Counted from the first letter of the stretch, positions 33,129 to 43,721 are shown. The stretch: 64,000 nucleotides of DNA from Effrenium voratum (GCA_963377175.1 CAUJNA010003326.1:624778-688777); one strand, 5' to 3'. Program-made: numbers and translations. Notes: generated from the sequence alone by a model not told the origin.

Positions 33129-33296
33129 AGGTCCTCCAGTAAACAGGTCCAGTTTTGGGCCCAAAGGTTTCAAATGGGTCCAGTAAACAGGTTAGAAAAA
33201 GTTGGTACCCACTCTTCTTTTTTTCTGTGGTCTATTATAGTAGGGGAACCCTCCCCCAAAAAAGGGGGTGAGACAGGGCACTACTGGAGGATCTAG
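33129..33296 (-). mobile_element. Family A introner-like element, copy A4, with damaged ends
   Basis: 168 bp including an insertion of about 50 bp near the left TIR. The core is present, but on the minus strand the donor reads CTAG|ATCC instead of CTAG|GTCC and the acceptor end reads CCTCG instead of CCTAG, so both splice signals are changed. Confidence 0.7.
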
Positions 33297-33425
33297 ACAG
33301 AAGTTCAGGGCTGGGTCCTTGCGGGAACATGACAAGGTCTCTGACATTGTGTTTGATGTCCAATGACCGAAGATGACTTTCAAGGGGATCCAACAAACAT
33401 CACGGAAAGCGGCGGTGCTGTTAAC
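33293..33425 (-). CDS. Candidate exon upstream of A4
   Basis: 133 nt after a good acceptor (CCCTTATTTCAG). Reads VNSTAAFRDVCWIPLKVIFG, then TSNTMSETLSCSRKDPALNF. A related stretch occurs at 35643-35716. The exon ends at the altered A4 donor. Confidence 0.45.
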
Positions 33426-34110
33426 CTGAAATAAGGGCACGGCATTCGCTAGAAGTCACCTGAAGACAAATGAAATGTTGCGGAGTTGATCATGTTGTCA
33501 AAGAAAAAATCAGCCAGTGGACTACATCTGGGGTGAACCATGATGATTCAGCGACCTGAGAATAAAGCATGGAAGCCGCAAACCCGTTGTGAGGTTGCGA
33601 TAAGCCGCTTTACTGTGCGCAGACTCATGCTGAACCACTCGTAGTTTACTGGGCAAAAATAACAGTGCAAATGGAAGAGCCAATACTTGTGGTTTGATCG
33701 GGTCAGTATTTCGCAGAAGCTTGGCAAAGGAACATGTTGGAAGGCAGAGTAACAATTCATTCAACAACCCACAAAACCAAAACAGAGCACCAACACTGTC
33801 AGCACTATCAGCACCACCAGCCACCAGCATAACCAGCACTGGCACAAAACCACCCACCCCCGGTTGCCACCAACCCGAGTAACAAGGGAACATGCGGAAG
33901 CCATGCTAAACTAGCTCTAAACTGTGGGCAAAACTGAGGTACATGCCTCGAGTCGAATATAGGTTGCCCTTTCTTTTTCCCATCATGGCGGATGCCGATT
34001 CCTGATTACTTGTATAAGCTGACTTCAGAGGTGCATCCGGATGCATCCAAACAATTCGGCCCAGCTTTCCGGCAGCAAAAGTTGGGCGTTTGCTTCGCCC
34101 TCCGCATTAC

Positions 34111-34217
34111 CCGGTCTGGCGGCTTCGGGTCCTGGTCTGGATGTATGCAATGGTCTTTCAGGCGGTGCACCAAGATGTTGAAGGGCATGATGGGCCTCGG
34201 GTTCAAGGGAGGGCAAC
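34111..34217 (-). CDS. Candidate internal exon
   Basis: 107 nt from acceptor TTTGTAGCCTCAG (pyrimidine-rich upstream) to donor GACCGG|GTAATG. The frame with matching phase reads LPSLEPEAHHALQHLGAPPE. Other frames are also open in part, so the frame choice is uncertain. Confidence 0.4.
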
Positions 34218-35642
34218 CTGAGGCTACAAAGGTCTAAATAAAAAATAGGGTGGGGCACTTTGGGAATGATCTCGCCCGTCACAAGTTTCTTTGGTGAGTT
34301 TCTCTTGTCAGAGAGCAACCAACCTCTTTGGAGACCCCTCTTCAGAAAACCTCACACTGACCAGACTGTGAAGTCCCGAATCCGACTGTGAAATCAAACA
34401 AACTTTTCCTTGCAAGGTTGAGTTCTCAATATTCATCTGTGAAGGGGATCCAACTTACAAGCGCAAAAAATGTTGGGGATCCAAATTACAATTGCAAAAT
34501 AATGTTTGTTTTGACATATCGCCGCATTTCTTTTTCGAAAAGAAGAGCCAGTGACAAATTTGTTTGTGCATTAAACCCAAGATAGGCATGATCGAGGTCG
34601 CAAACCCCTTTTTGCGAGGTCGCAATATCTTGTCCATGGTCTGCAAACGACCACTTACCGTGCGTCTGATGAAAAACATGTTTCAACCGAAACAACATTG
34701 CCTCCATTTGAAGCACCCGCTTGAGCCAGCATCTTTTCTCGACCTTCCTAACCGGGCAATGGTCTGATAGATTGCACGCCATGGGCCCAGGGAAATTGGT
34801 TTCCCCCAAGCAAAGAAGGCTTAACAAATCTTAAAGAGCTTACCATGCTGTGACTCATTATATAGCCTGTCGCAGAACCCTGAAGTTTTGTGGGACCCGT
34901 CAAGGCATCATGCTGTGCCCAGAAAGAAGGGTTCGAGACCCCAAAAACGCATTTTAGACTCTCCACAAAATGAGCAGTGCCAAAAAACTCGTGTAAAAAG
35001 CGCGTCTTACTTTTACGGGTGCTGTTTCCCCTCAGGCTTGCTTTCGCGGCGCCTTCGAGGCTGAAGTGCTCTGTAGTACTGCTTATCATCCGGGTTTATG
35101 GCGCGGCTCAAATGTGTGCCACTGGCGCAACGTGGCCCATGTGAAACCCATGCGCATTGATTCGAACCTCATCTAAATGGAAATGGGAGTCCTGGACTTA
35201 GGCCCTTCAGTGTGGGGTCGTCCGGAGGGTGACTTGTAGGGATCCCCGACATTTTGAGACACTCTTTCCTGCAAAATCACAGTACCATATTCTTAGATCA
35301 TAGATTTGTGTTTTTTAGGGGGTTCTTTTGTTATTCATTCCGCTGCAACCACCGTATCCCACCACATTCCCCATGTGTCTGACCTTTCAACATCCACCTG
35401 CGAAAGCATTGGAGAAGTATCAACATTTTACTAAAAAAGAGGTTTGGGTTCTTTTCTAGCGACGCGCCTGAGATGTCTTTGCAGCCCAAATAGAAGCTTG
35501 GGTCTTAGGTCCTCTGTCTTGGTTGACTTTGGAACGGGAGCCAAAATTCTCAAATTGCAGCAGTTCAGTGGATTTGGATTTCAACCACTAAACCACACGA
35601 AGCAAACATTTGAAACAAAAAAAAAAAACGTTTCACAACAAC

Positions 35643-35716
35643 CATGTGACATTGTGTCTGATCCAATGACCGCAGATGACTTTCAAGGGGATCCAACACG
35701 GAAAGCGCCAGTCAAC
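35643..35716 (-). CDS. Candidate exon, duplicate of the exon at 33293-33425
   Basis: 74 nt after TTATTTCAG, reading VDWRFPCWIPLKVICGHWIR, to a donor CACATG|GTTGTT. It shares CWIPLKVI and GHW and the upstream acceptor with 33293-33425. Confidence 0.4.
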
Positions 35717-35899
35717 CTGAAATAAGCGCCAGTCTTAGGCCCTCTCTTGCCTTTTCTGCCCGGATCGTGTCAAACCGAGTGGGGTCCGCCACTAGGCCTC
35801 CTCGCTGCCGCTCCGTCGGCTTCTTGGGATCCAGCGCCAGCTCCTCGCGGAATCATGGCCAGGCGAAGGGACGGTGTGGCTTGGCCAAAGACACAGAGC

Positions 35900-36033
35900 A
35901 TATCTGGGGGCTGGGGAGGGAGGGGAGGGGAGAGAGCCCAAATAAGCCCTTATTAAGCCCGTAATAAAGCCTTGTTTGGGGGCTTATTCGGGCTCCCTCC
36001 CCTCCCCTCCCTCTTCCCCAGCCCCCATGATAT
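35900..36033. repeat. Large foldback hairpin
   Basis: Arms of about 50 bp (ATATCTGGGGGCTGGGGAGG ... AATAAGCCC at 35900-35949, complement at 35980-36033) with a 30-bp loop. G-rich on one strand. It ends 7 bp before family B element B1. Confidence 0.85.
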
Positions 36034-36040
36034 CAAAACC

Positions 36041-36147
36041 TCCATTTGCTTCAGTCCCCTGGAAAAATAATAATATATTTCGAGTAGTGATAGATTCCCT
36101 TTAAAGCCAACCGGGGAAAATAAAACATGTTCTTAAGCAAATGGAAG
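36041..36147 (-). mobile_element. Family B introner-like element, copy B1
   Basis: 107 bp with TIRs TCCATTTGCTT and its complement AAGCAAATGGA(AG). The core (CCTGGAAAAA, AGTAGTGATAGATTCCCTTT) is shared with B2 and B4. A direct repeat AAACC flanks it (36036-36040 and 36148-36152). On the minus strand this gives ...ATGG|GTTTCTTCC and GGAG|GTTTTGATA, so GT comes from the flank and AG from the element end. Confidence 0.75.
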
Positions 36148-37207
36148 AAACCCATCTCCTGGAGACAAAACATCTCCAGGACATTAGCCCCATACTGTCA
36201 AAACTCCCAAGGGTTTGGGCTAACTTCCTGGATAGTGTCCTGTAGATGGATTAGAAAAACATATGTTCTGACTCTGTGCCATAGACCCCCAATAGAAGAT
36301 GCTTGGAGATCCCAGGCAACTCATTTGAAAACCAAGGAACTGCTTCGAGCATGAAGAGATGATGCTTGAACCACTCACAACAAACACAAGATTGAGCGTT
36401 CAACCAACTGGTTTGCTGTTAGTCGCTATTGGATTCCATTGGGTTCCTTTTGGTTTTCCCGTTGGTTTCTTTTCGATCAGCCAAATAGGGTCCAAGTGGC
36501 TTGGGCTATCCAAATGTGTCCCTTAACATCTTGTGTGACCATAGTGGTTGGCCTCAGCTGAAAGTGCTGCAACAAACAGAGAATGTGAAGACATGTCCAC
36601 TTCCTCCCCACCTCTGGCTCAAACACGAAGACCAGCTTCTGATGAACCTCTGATTCGTCAAAGTGGATGCGTCAATGAAATGCCCTAGCAACCTTTGAAG
36701 AACAAGCTGCTGTGTTTAGAATTTCCTGCAGGTGCTCTCTTTTTTGATGATCGATCCCTCGCAACTGCCCATGATGAGGGGTGCCACCAATTTCATCCGT
36801 GCTTTTCCTAGTCTGTGTTCCACAGTCTGCCTGATGTCTCTATTGCAGGTCGGTCATTTCAGCGTCAGCTTCCAATCTCCGCTTCCTGCCCACCCAGCAC
36901 TACCACATCAGGATCAATTAGACATCACATGCAATGGCCGAGCCTTTCGTAGAATTCCCCTGAAAACAAACAAAAGACCCCTATCAAGGGAAACCAAAAA
37001 AGGGAAACATAGGGACCCCGGTCTACTCTGATAGTGGGACACGCGAAAAAAAAAAATACCCAGGGCCTTAGCGGGCCGTTGTGCTGAACAAGTGGTCCCC
37101 TGCAAACAACGATAAACAACAAAGCAAGCCAAGAGAACAGAAATCCACAACCAACAAGGCCAAGCCGCCAAAACGGAACCAGCCAACAAGTCAACGACAA
37201 ACGACAC

Positions 37208-37284
37208 CAGGCCTGGACCCCAAGCTCCGCGGAGTACAGCTTCTTCTCGCCGTCCTCTACGCCGCTCACTTCGTGAAAAATAAC
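37208..37284 (-). CDS. Candidate exon downstream of B2
   Basis: 77 nt, phase 0 at its start, reading VIFHEVSGVEDGEKKLYSAE then LGVQA and ending at donor GCCTG|GTGTCG. It continues the frame of 37415-37496 across the B2 intron. Confidence 0.6.
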
Positions 37285-37412
37285 CTTCCATTTGGATTCC
37301 ATTTGCTTAAGCCCATGGACAAATTAAAAATGTGTCCAGTAGTGATAGATTACTTTCAAAACCAACACTGAAATATAACATATTCTTAAGCAACAGGACC
37401 CCCAAATGGAAG
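37285..37412 (-). mobile_element. Family B introner-like element, copy B2
   Basis: About 128 bp with TIRs CTTCCATTTGG and CCAAATGGAAG. The intron predicted from the flanking frames is 37285-37414: donor CCAA|GTCTTCC, acceptor TGGAAG|GTTATT. Both boundaries coincide with the ends of the element plus two flanking bases. Best supported case in the window. Confidence 0.8.
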
Positions 37413-37414
37413 AC

Positions 37415-37496
37415 TTGGTTCCATTTACAGAGGCCTTCTGGGAGCTTCCACGTTAGTCTGAGGGAGTGTATCAGGTCCTCTTTCGCAAATGGCAAC
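37415..37496 (-). CDS. Candidate exon upstream of B2
   Basis: 82 nt after acceptor ACTGGCTCCAAG, reading LPFAKEDLIHSLRLTWKLPE then GLCKWNQ and ending in phase 0 at the B2 donor. Length and phase agree with the next exon. Confidence 0.6.
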
Positions 37497-37703
37497 CTTG
37501 GAGCCAGTTTGGCTTAGCTCACAGAAAGTTATGGATCCCCCCCATTGCAGGTCGCCTGAACACTGATCTGTGTTTGTTTCTTCTAGAATTCCACAGCCAG
37601 AAAGATGATTCGGATTCTTACTTTTAAGTACCGGACCTACCTCATAGTCAGCTCGTTTTACCCACGGGTGAACTCACCACAACATAAACTAAAAGGATGA
37701 TGT

Positions 37704-38032
37704 AGTAGATAGATGGATGGATAGATAGACAGATAGGTAGGTAGGTAGGTAGGTAGGTAGGTAGGTACATGGACAGACGGACAGACAGACAGATAGGATA
37801 GATGGACAGATAGATTGATCGATCGATAGGCAACTATATGCATAGATAGGTAGATTAGGTAGGTAGGTAGGTAGGTAGGTAGGTTGGTAGGTAGGTAGGT
37901 AGGTAGGTAGGGTAGGTAGGTAGGTAGGTAGGTAGGTAGCAGGTAGGTAGGCAGGTAGGCAGGTAGCTAGGTAAGCAGGCTGGTAGATCGGTAGCTAGGT
38001 CGGTAGGTAGGTAGGTATATTGATTGATTAGT
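37704..38032. repeat. Tetranucleotide repeats (GATG/GATA/TAGG)
   Basis: Runs of GATA/GACA then long TAGG arrays, with small interruptions. Frames across it are repeat translations. Confidence 0.9.
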
Positions 38033-38400
38033 TAGACAGGATATGATAAAATAACAAGACAAGATGGAATACGACATAAGAAGATCATATAAGATAAGAT
38101 AAGACAAGATAATATCGGAAAGGTAGAACAGAAAAGCAAGAAAGACATAACTAAAGAAATAAAGGACCAAGAACACACAAAATAACTAAAGAACAACATA
38201 AACAAATAAATCACAAACACACAAGACAGAACGAAATCAACACATACCTACATACAGACAGTTGGATAGATGGATCAATAGATCGATCGATAGATAGCTA
38301 GATAGCATGTTGACAATTAGCCAGATAGCTAGGATAGAAAACATATAAGATGACATGCATGGATAGAAGTAGAGCTAGAGACAACACGAGAACAATAAAT
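38033..38400. repeat. AAGATA-rich and GATA low-complexity sequence
   Basis: Simple-sequence DNA continuing from the tetranucleotide array, with GATCGATCGATAGATAG near 38280. No gene. Confidence 0.7.
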
Positions 38401-38428
38401 GCATTTGAGACAAAGCTCGGACCCTCAC

Positions 38429-38619
38429 CAGGTCAACATCATTTAGCAAAAGTTTGCCCAGCAACCAGACCCATCCGCATACTGCGCATGTGAGACACAT
38501 CCTCGTGTTCAGCTTGACACGGCGGAGGCTGTCTTTGGGGATCTTAAACCGCACAACATCTTCACAATGAACGTACGAGAAACGACAAGCTGCGCACAGG
38601 GCTCTCAGCATGAATGAGA
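38429..38619 (-). CDS. Candidate internal exon, Cys-rich
   Basis: 191 nt between acceptor AAATAGTGTAG and donor GACCTG|GTGAGG. The frame reads SFMLRALCAACRFSYVHCED, then RFKIPKDSLRRVKLN and MCLTCAVCGWVWLLGKLLL. The CxxC pairs suggest metal binding; the end could be a membrane helix. Function unknown. Confidence 0.55.
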
Positions 38620-38640
38620 CTACACTATTTAAATGGACAT

Positions 38641-38898
38641 TCATAAACTGCACGTAAGGAATGCCCATGAAAATGGCCCAACATGGAGCTCGTTTATTCC
38701 TGTTAGAACTTCTGCAAATGACACCAGGATCCAGGGGACAACATCTTCTATCACTGCCCCATACGGCTCTGCCTTCTTAGTTCCAGACCATTTTTGGGGG
38801 CGGCTTTTTCCGCAGAAAAAAAACATGATCTCTTTTGTTTTCTTGCTCGTCGAATGTTTGGCACCCTCGCCTCCTCCAAAGTCATCTTGATGGCCGTC
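38641..38898 (-). CDS. Candidate exon or ORF, 85 residues
   Basis: Open from acceptor CTTCAGCCACAG (38899) to TGA at 38641: DGHQDDFGGGEGAKHSTSKK, then WSGTKKAEPYGAVIEDVVPW, LVSFAEVLTGINELHV. An acidic/Gly stretch is followed by an amphipathic helix-like part. The right splice site and stop are plausible, but the relation to the next exon is unknown. Confidence 0.5.
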   Translation of the reverse strand, partial: DGHQDDFGGGEGAKHSTSKKTKEIMFFFCGKSRPQKWSGTKKAEPYGAVIEDVVPWILVSFAEVLTGINELHVGPFSWAFLTCSL

Positions 38899-40332
38899 CT
38901 GTGGCTGAAGTCATTGCACCTCAGCGGCCAGGGCTTTTCGGATAAAGTCACGGGCTGAGGGACAGGCTACGTCCAAGACCCACAGGAAATCGGAACTCGC
39001 AACATGGACCAGTGAACCCATTCACCCCGAACGGGTTCAACTCTGACAAGCCCAGGAAATGCGGACTCCAGGCAACGTCGAGGTGTTGCACCCTGAATCG
39101 AAGGCAGATCGAGCGATCCTATGTATTTGGGCCCCGCTCCTTGCCACAGTCAATGGTTGATTTACCCATAAACTGAAGAGACATTCCTGGGCGTTCTGTG
39201 GAATTGAAGGGTACCCATTGTTTTCACCATAATTTGGGGGATTTCGGAAGCGCACGGTGTGTTTCCAGTGTTGTGAGCGTCGCAGTGTTGAATAGGATTT
39301 CTGTCGGACAGGAGGTGTTCCGGGGTGGTTTCCCATGTACCCTCACCAGGGGTTCAAACTCAAATCCAAACCAATCCAAAGCGCCAGATGGACGAAATCT
39401 TGCACCACTTGTACCTTAGGGTACCCTTTTCACCTTGGTTTCAAGTTCCCACCAACTAAGGGGAACCTGCCCAGGCCGTTGGACTCTCCTTTTAAGGCCT
39501 GGGGACTTCCATCGACCTCTTGACCCGGCCGAGCGCTGCGCGAGCTGTTCACGTAATATGCAGCCTCGGGCTCGTGATACTCCCGCTCCTCCTCAACCTG
39601 CGCAGGAAAGGAGTAGGGAGAAAAGACATAGGCCCCACCCCACCCACCCTACAACGAAGGTGCTTAGCACTTCATGGTAAGTTCAGGCTTAACACATGAT
39701 CTTTATCATTTTATGATTGAAAAGTGGGTCTTGGAAGGGGGTCCTTATTGGGTTCTTCAGATCGGTTCTCAAACCCTTTCCGGAAAGTAGGGTATCAAAA
39801 TGTCTCTCCTGAGCTGGGTTTCGTTGAAATTCGGGATTTGTGAACTCTTGCTAGGCCATTTCGAGAAACCACAAGAACGGAAGTTGAAGACTCGCAAATG
39901 TGCTGAGGCTTTACGTTGGCTCCTAGAACCTACAAACAGTATTCCACAGTCAAGTCCTTGTTTTGATTTACTTGGGTTCTTTTTTGGGTACCTATTTCTG
40001 ACCCACACCCAAGTATGTAACAATGGCTAATTCTCCTACCAGGTCCTCTAACAAACAACCGAAAACAGCTGGCCATGCCGCGGGATTGCTCTGCTTTCGC
40101 CTAAACGTGGGCATGTCCTACATTCGAAACTCCTCCAAATGGCTTTCCTTTGGTTTGCCTTGTCTTCAAAAAGCAACAACCAACAAGGGTTCCTCCAAAA
40201 TTGGATGTGGACCTGTGGGTTTTGTGGGTCTTCGGATTTTTTCGGGCTCTGTCCAGCCAGCTAGGCTTGGGCAGCAAGCCCTATGGACATGAACTCTGAG
40301 TTCGCTGACGCCAAGGGGTCCTGCCCTTCATC

Positions 40333-40419
40333 CTGGCAGCCAAAAGTTTCCAAACGGGTGCCCCTTTTCGAACGCAAGGTACGACCCAAAAGACTCCTTG
40401 ATCCATTCCCGCACCTTCC
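40333..40419 (-). CDS. Candidate internal exon
   Basis: 87 nt after acceptor GTCCTTGGCAG. Reads KVREWIKESFGSYLAFEKGH then PFGNFWLP. The right boundary would need a GA donor (CCAG|GATG), an exceptional type known in some dinoflagellate introns, so the end is uncertain. Confidence 0.4.
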
Positions 40420-40573
40420 CTGCCAAGGACCTTCTGTCTCGGGAAGAGGAAACAAAAGCAAACCCAACAGGGCAACGCAAGGAACTGGCCTTTGGATGGT
40501 CAGCTTTTGGCTTTTCCCAGCACCGCAAGCACCTTAGCTACTAAATCACATCCAGGATTTACCCAAAGGGTTG

Positions 40574-40693
40574 TCTAGCTCCTCAAGTCGAGCGTTTAGA
40601 ATAAGGGTACCCTCTTGTCTGTAGCCTATTTTAGTGGGGAACCCTCCCCCCAAAAAAGGACCGGTGAAAGGGCACCAATTGCTGGGGGACCTT
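40574..40693 (-). mobile_element. Family A introner-like element, copy A5
   Basis: 120 bp with worn TIRs (CTAGCTCC and GGGGGACCTTG). Minus-strand donor AACAAG|GTCCCC and acceptor GAGCTAG| give an intron 40575-40690. Confidence 0.7.
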
Positions 40694-40817
40694 GTTGTTC
40701 CCCTTTGACGACGCCATGGGGTAGCCTTCGCTGCCTGCCAAACGGACGCTTCGGGGTGTCACCCCGGATCCAGCGGCTCCTTGCCTTCTTCCAGTCCACC
40801 CGCATGGAGGTGGGTTC
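40691..40817 (-). CDS. Candidate exon upstream of A5
   Basis: 127 nt after acceptor GTGGTGGCTGAG. Reads EPTSMRVDWKKARSRWIRGD then RPFGRQRRLPHGVVKGEQQ. Strongly basic. Ends in phase 1 at the A5 donor; the downstream sequence then reads DNPLG before a further possible donor (TTTGG|GTAAAT). Confidence 0.5.
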
Positions 40818-40849
40818 CTCAGCCACCACCCGGGATCCCGGACGCTGCC

Positions 40850-40850
<1 letters not shown>

Positions 40851-40884
<34 letters not shown>

Positions 40885-40911
40885 ATTGTATATATTCAAT
40901 GTATGTATATA
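40851..40911. repeat. TA microsatellite
   Basis: TATATA run with minor interruptions. Confidence 0.9.
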
Positions 40912-40958
40912 TAGAAAACAACACTTGTTTGTGTGCAAATTTCGACAGTGCCCTTTTT

Positions 40959-41088
40959 TCAGCTTGGCGGAAGAAAACAACCGAAATCCATCCATTTTGA
41001 GGGACCCGCTATTTTGACACTACCCAAACGCATGGTTCCATCTGAGCTGGGTGACTTTATAACAGGGGCCCCCCTGAAAGGACATCTT
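40959..41088 (-). CDS. Candidate exon downstream of A6
   Basis: Open from the A6 acceptor to TGA 40959. Reads RCPFRGAPVIKSPSSDGTMR, then LGSVKIAGPSKWMDFGCFL. May be terminal, or end earlier at an internal GTAGTG. Phase agrees with the exon 41175-41212. Confidence 0.4.
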
Positions 41089-41178
41089 CTAGGTCCTCCA
41101 GTAGAGAGGTTACAGTCTGAAAGTAGGGGAACCCTCCCCAAAAAATAAATGGTAAAAGGGCACTACTGGGGGACCTAG
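41089..41178 (-). mobile_element. Family A introner-like element, copy A6, short
   Basis: 90 bp with near-perfect CTAGGTCCTCCAGTAG termini but with an internal deletion. TCTT flanks both sides, a possible target duplication. Intron 41089-41174 would use CTAG|GTCC and ACCTAG|. The short upstream exon 41175-41212 reads ASTRFETSHMKT. Confidence 0.8.
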
Positions 41179-41212
41179 TCTTCATGTGTGAGGTCTCAAA
41201 ACGAGTTGAAGC
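41175..41212 (-). CDS. Short candidate exon upstream of A6
   Basis: 38 nt from acceptor CTGGGTCCCAG to the A6 donor, ending ACT AG| (phase 2). The preceding sequence is also open in another frame, so the left limit is uncertain. Confidence 0.35.
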
Positions 41213-41461
41213 CTGGGACCCAGGTGCTAGGTGGGTTTCCTCGAGTGTTCCATTTGGTCCACGGCGAAAGCTTTAGCCGACCGCATTTCAAGAACGACCC
41301 TTGAACAAAAACACTGGCTGCAGATTCGAAACAGCAACCAGACAGGTCCAGTGCCGGGAACAGAAAAGGGTTTTGACAAGCTATGTCATCCTCTAGTCGC
41401 TTTTGGTTTGTCCACACAAAGCTAATGGTTAGCCTTTGTAAGGCCCCCCCCCCACCCCCAC

Positions 41462-41643
41462 GACAAGGACAAGCCCCCAAATTTGACATGTTTTGGTGCC
41501 CCTGCGGTCCTCGTCCCGTTCCTGACCCCTTCAATTGGGTCCTTGCCTTCTTGGCCCCTAAGCAATACTTTAAATGTCATCAGTTTGATTGGTTGAGCAA
41601 ACTTTTGGGCGTGATGAGGGGGCTGGCCTCCCAAGGGGGGTCC
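41462..41643 (-). CDS. Candidate internal exon
   Basis: 182 nt between acceptor AGCTCACAAAAG and donor CTTGTC|GTGGGG. Reads GPPLGGQPPHHAQKFAQPIK then LMTFKVLLRGQEGKDPIEGV and ends TAGAPKHVKFGGLSL. Function unknown. Confidence 0.5.
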
Positions 41644-42167
41644 CTTTTGTGAGCTTGAACACCTGGTCATTTAACCAAACTGTAGAAAGACAAATGCATT
41701 TTGTGGTGGGTTGAAGCACAGACTGAGAATACTGAAAAAAAGGAACGCCCTTCTGGCAGGTTTTGTAGTTTGCGGGCGGTGGGGGGGGGGGGGACCCTGC
41801 AATCGGGGGGTAAAAAACGATTGGTTAGGGTTGGGGCAAACCTTGTTGTAGGGATCTCTTTCCAATACGTAGCAAAGGGTTCCTTTTTTGTTTCCTTTCA
41901 TTACCAAAGTATGCTTATGAGCATACATTCCTTTCCAGGCCATGTGACTCATTTGAAAGTCCAAATCTCCCGCCAGCTATGCAACTTGGGCGTCGCAATC
42001 CTCCGGGTCTCGGTAGAAGAAGATCTTGTACACCGCGCCTCGCAGGTCCTGTTGTGACAAGGCCTTTTGCGCAGGTCCTTCCCGACACGACAAAAGAACA
42101 AAAAACAAAAACAACACCCCCGGCCACCAGATGGGCAGTGTTTTTTTTGGGCACGTAATGCTGATGA

Positions 42168-43108
42168 CGTATCATACGCCTACGCCGGCGCCTACGCCAT
42201 GTGCAAATACCAAGCGCCGCGGCCTACGCGAGGTGTACGTCAGCCTGAAAACGCTTACGCGCGCCTACGCGGTTGGAGTTTTGCTTTCAAAGTGCCTACG
42301 CGGTGTGCGTTTCGTGCTGACACTTCGCGAGCTGATGACGACAGCACGCTGACTGGCACAAACACAGTTTTCTCAGCAGCAAGCTTCTTTTCAGCGCGTG
42401 CTGGACGAGCTATCAGAGGACGGTTGCTACTAGAAGAAGAAACGGAGGCAATGGCTTTTTGCAAAGCCGAGCCTGGCGGCAGCACGTGCAAGCAGGGAAC
42501 GAGCGCCATCAGCATGCAGCATTGCCAGCACTGGGAAACTTTTCTGCGCCATGTGCCTTCGCACGATTCTGGGAAGGCGGCATGAGATAGTGAACAGATT
42601 CGACTTTCGAGCAAAAGCTGCGGAAGTGTGCGTTGCACGCGGGCAGCCAAAGCTGTGGCAGCGTACAGGGCATGCAAAAGGAAGAGCGTCCTCCCGGAGC
42701 AAGGTGGCTCTGCGCAAGTAGGCGGAAACACTGGAAGGAGGACGAGCCACGAAATCGGGCTACTGCCTACGCGCGGGCCTACGCGGGGCCTACGCGGAAA
42801 CCGGTTGCGTTTTCAAGAACAAGCGCCGAAAGCAAGACGGGGCTAACTAACCTACACACCCTGCCAATCATCACTTTCAACAGGTGGAAGCAACAAAGAC
42901 AAGTAGGCAAAAGGATGGTAACCCTGCAACCTACAAGAAAGTGAGGCCTGAATCTGCCCTTCTCTCTGCACATTCCCATGTCTCTTGCTTGTTTCTTTCT
43001 TTCAACGGGCAAACTGTCAAGTTGAGCCTCCGCGGTGCCTACGCGAGAAGCTCCCCGCCAACTGTCAAAAAGTGGCTACGCGCGCCTACGCGCGTGCAGT
43101 AAAATGCC
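42168..43108. repeat. Cluster of CCTACGCG words
   Basis: At least ten copies of GCCTACGCG or one-base variants, some adjacent (GGCCTACGCGGGGCCTACGCG near 42775), spread over 940 bp. Long open frames exist on both strands here, notably 42255-42731 minus and 42067-42585 plus; I cannot decide whether either codes. Confidence 0.65.
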
Positions 43109-43498
43109 TACGAGGGTATACAGATAAATGGATCCATTGGGAGTGTTTACCATCATTGTAGTCAAGGCCAAAGATCTAAGATGGTCGGGGCCCCTTGCCG
43201 ACCCCTTACGGCATCCGTCCTGGATCTTCCACAGCCCGCTTTCGCCATCATCAGGACCTAAGAGCGGGCAGGGAAACTGTCGGCCCGTCTGCATGGCTTC
43301 ATTTGATGTTGCATCCTAGTCAACATACCTCAGATTCGAGGAAACAACAAAAAGTGAGAACCTCGTATCCATCATTTTGTGGCAAACTTTGAAGGACGCA
43401 AAGCATAAGAGCCAGCTCACCTGGAAAGAGTCCAACATGATCTCAGTCCTGGCAAGGATCATTCTTCGATCCCTCCTTTTAGCTCAGTGAATTGCCAC

Positions 43499-43721
43499 GA
43501 TTTGCAATTTCCACCAGAATCGGGGATTCCCATGAATGCTTGGTTGAGCAGGTGTCTCTTGTCTACTTGCCACAAAAGGGAAACCATGTCAAGAGTTTGT
43601 CCTGACATGCGCCCATCTGCCCCACTCGCAGAAGCAAGCATGCCAGAGCCTGTAATTCCGATATCATGCAAACTATCTAAGGTGTTCAGGATTTGCTGTC
43701 GTGCAAAGGGCTCACACTGCA
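43499..43721 (-). CDS. Candidate internal exon
   Basis: 223 nt from acceptor CATCTAAACAG to a possible donor AAATC|GTGGCA; the frame stays open to 43459. Reads QCEPFARQQILNTLDSLHDI, then TGSGMLASASGADGRMSG and QVDKRHLLNQAFMGIPDSGG. Protein-like throughout, no family recognised. Confidence 0.55.

Noticed and set aside
42067..42585. 172-codon plus-strand ORF
   Set aside because: GC-rich composition and the CCTACGCG words lengthen frames on both strands; no motif or splice support favours it.
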